Positions 63,445 to 64,000 of a stretch of 64,000 bases of DNA are shown piece by piece. This stretch comes from Nguyenibacter vanlangensis (lineage in GTDB: Bacteria; Pseudomonadota; Alphaproteobacteria; Acetobacterales; Acetobacteraceae): positions 4,481,501 to 4,545,500 of the forward strand of contig NZ_CP152276.1 in assembly GCF_038719015.1 (NCBI RefSeq). The letters are read 5' to 3'. Position numbers and translations under genes: made by a program. Under the pieces are notes generated by a model. It saw only the letters and a program-made list of their open reading frames with translations. It was not told the DNA's origin and made no database searches. Every line of letters starts with the position of its first letter. Position 1 is the stretch's first letter.

Positions 63445-64000
63445 ATGATCCTGAGGGAACATGAAATGATCGATATCCCGACCGGGTCCGGCCCGATGCG
63501 GCTGCATGTGCTGCGCCCGGCGGCGACGGGTCGCTTCCCGGGTGTCGTGCTGTTTTCCGAAATCTATCAGGTCACTGCGCCGATCCGCAGGCTCGCGGCA
63601 ATGATCGCCGGCCTTGGCTACGTCGTGGCCGTGCCGGAAGTCTATCACGAGTACGAAGCCGCTGGCACCGTTCTCGCCTACGACCAGCCCGGGACGGATC
63701 GTGGCAACGCGCTCAAATACACCAAGCCGATCACGGCTTACGATGACGATGCCAGGGCGGCGATTGCGTGGCTGGCAGACCACCCGGCCTGTACCGGCCG
63801 GATCGGGACGATGGGGGTCTGTCTGGGTGGTCATCTGGCGTTGCGGGCCGCGATGAACGGCGCCGTGTCGGCTGCAGCCTGTTTCTATGCCACCGACATC
63901 CACTCTTCGACGCTGGGCGAGGGGCAGCAGGATGACACGCTGCGGCGGATCGGCGAAATTTCGGGCGAACTCCTGATGGTATGGGGGCGCCAGGATCCGC
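63445..64000 (+). CDS. Dienelactone hydrolase family protein (C-terminus cut by window edge)
   Basis: The visible 185 codons start MILREHEMIDIPTGSGPMRL, preceded by [31 protein letters not shown] and VAVPEVYHEYEAAG are the usual dienelactone hydrolase beginnings. GTMGVCLGGHLALRAAMN carries the nucleophile Cys in GxCxGG, in place of the Ser of typical esterases. The rest, including the Asp and His of the triad, lies outside. It probably hydrolyses lactones; substrate unknown. It follows the sugar transporter by 100 bp. Confidence 0.88.
   Translation, partial: MILREHEMIDIPTGSGPMRLHVLRPAATGRFPGVVLFSEIYQVTAPIRRLAAMIAGLGYVVAVPEVYHEYEAAGTVLAYDQPGTDRGNALKYTKPITAYDDDARAAIAWLADHPACTGRIGTMGVCLGGHLALRAAMNGAVSAAACFYATDIHSSTLGEGQQDDTLRRIGEISGELLMVWGRQDP

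Noticed and set aside
1-64000. tRNA or rRNA genes, prophage, integrase or a CRISPR array.
   Set aside because: I found no cloverleaf-like sequence, no phage structural gene and no spaced repeats; short tRNAs could be missed by eye.

Overview
The window is a GC-rich chromosomal segment that looks like an alphaproteobacterium of the acetic acid bacteria (Acetobacteraceae, Gluconacetobacter/Komagataeibacter-like). The assignment rests on a membrane-bound PQQ glucose dehydrogenase with a mannitol-2-dehydrogenase-type enzyme beside it, a gluconate permease, a GalP-like sugar permease, and alphaproteobacterial versions of rpmI-rplT-pheS-pheT, lpxB, hslVU and bamB-der. This is inference from gene content; no rRNA or tRNA gene was found to confirm it.

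Layout. 1-6189 is an accessory-looking segment. It holds a leftward four-gene unit joined by ATGA overlaps (small membrane protein, uncharacterised protein, glutathione S-transferase, P-loop ATPase cut by the window edge). A predicted MarR regulon follows: an SMP-30-like and a carboxymuconolactone-decarboxylase-like gene, a DHA2 efflux pump and the MarR gene, with related palindromes at two promoters. 6190-12081 has a decayed fragment, several conserved hypothetical families (DUF5672, DUF6429, DUF2867), a methyltransferase, and a LysR gene divergent from a two-gene oxidoreductase operon. 12198-15079 is YdcF, FtsX-FtsE and a membrane protein, all leftward.

15281-26910 is one tightly overlapping rightward operon: cheW, cheR with TPRs, cheW, a methyl-accepting protein, a cheA-receiver hybrid, cheB and two hybrid histidine kinases. 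It has no cheY and no flagellar neighbour. The architecture matches the alternative-function Wsp and Che3 arrays rather than a swimming array. 27187-29723 is hslVU and sufE.

29821-38190 is accessory again: an XRE regulator/membrane protein pair behind a perfect 30-bp palindrome, a sugar ABC transporter interrupted by an IS1595-type element, an MFS exporter and a Fic protein. 38335-42575 is gcd and a polyol dehydrogenase. 43186-43874 is a brnTA toxin-antitoxin locus whose toxin gene is split by a palindrome-rich insertion.

44091-60209 is mostly housekeeping: ribosomal proteins L35/L20, phenylalanyl-tRNA synthetase, LpxB, HisI, YgfZ, two glycosyltransferases, asparagine synthetase, dihydroorotase, a YfgM-like TPR protein, BamB and Der. 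60282-64000 carries sugar-acid and sugar transporters and the start of a dienelactone hydrolase.

Themes. Periplasmic oxidation of sugars (Gcd) and uptake of products (GntP, GalP, ABC transporter) form a metabolic theme. A second theme is frequent short in-frame tandem repeats at protein termini and linkers. A third is several strong DNA palindromes beside regulators, which suggest autoregulatory operators.
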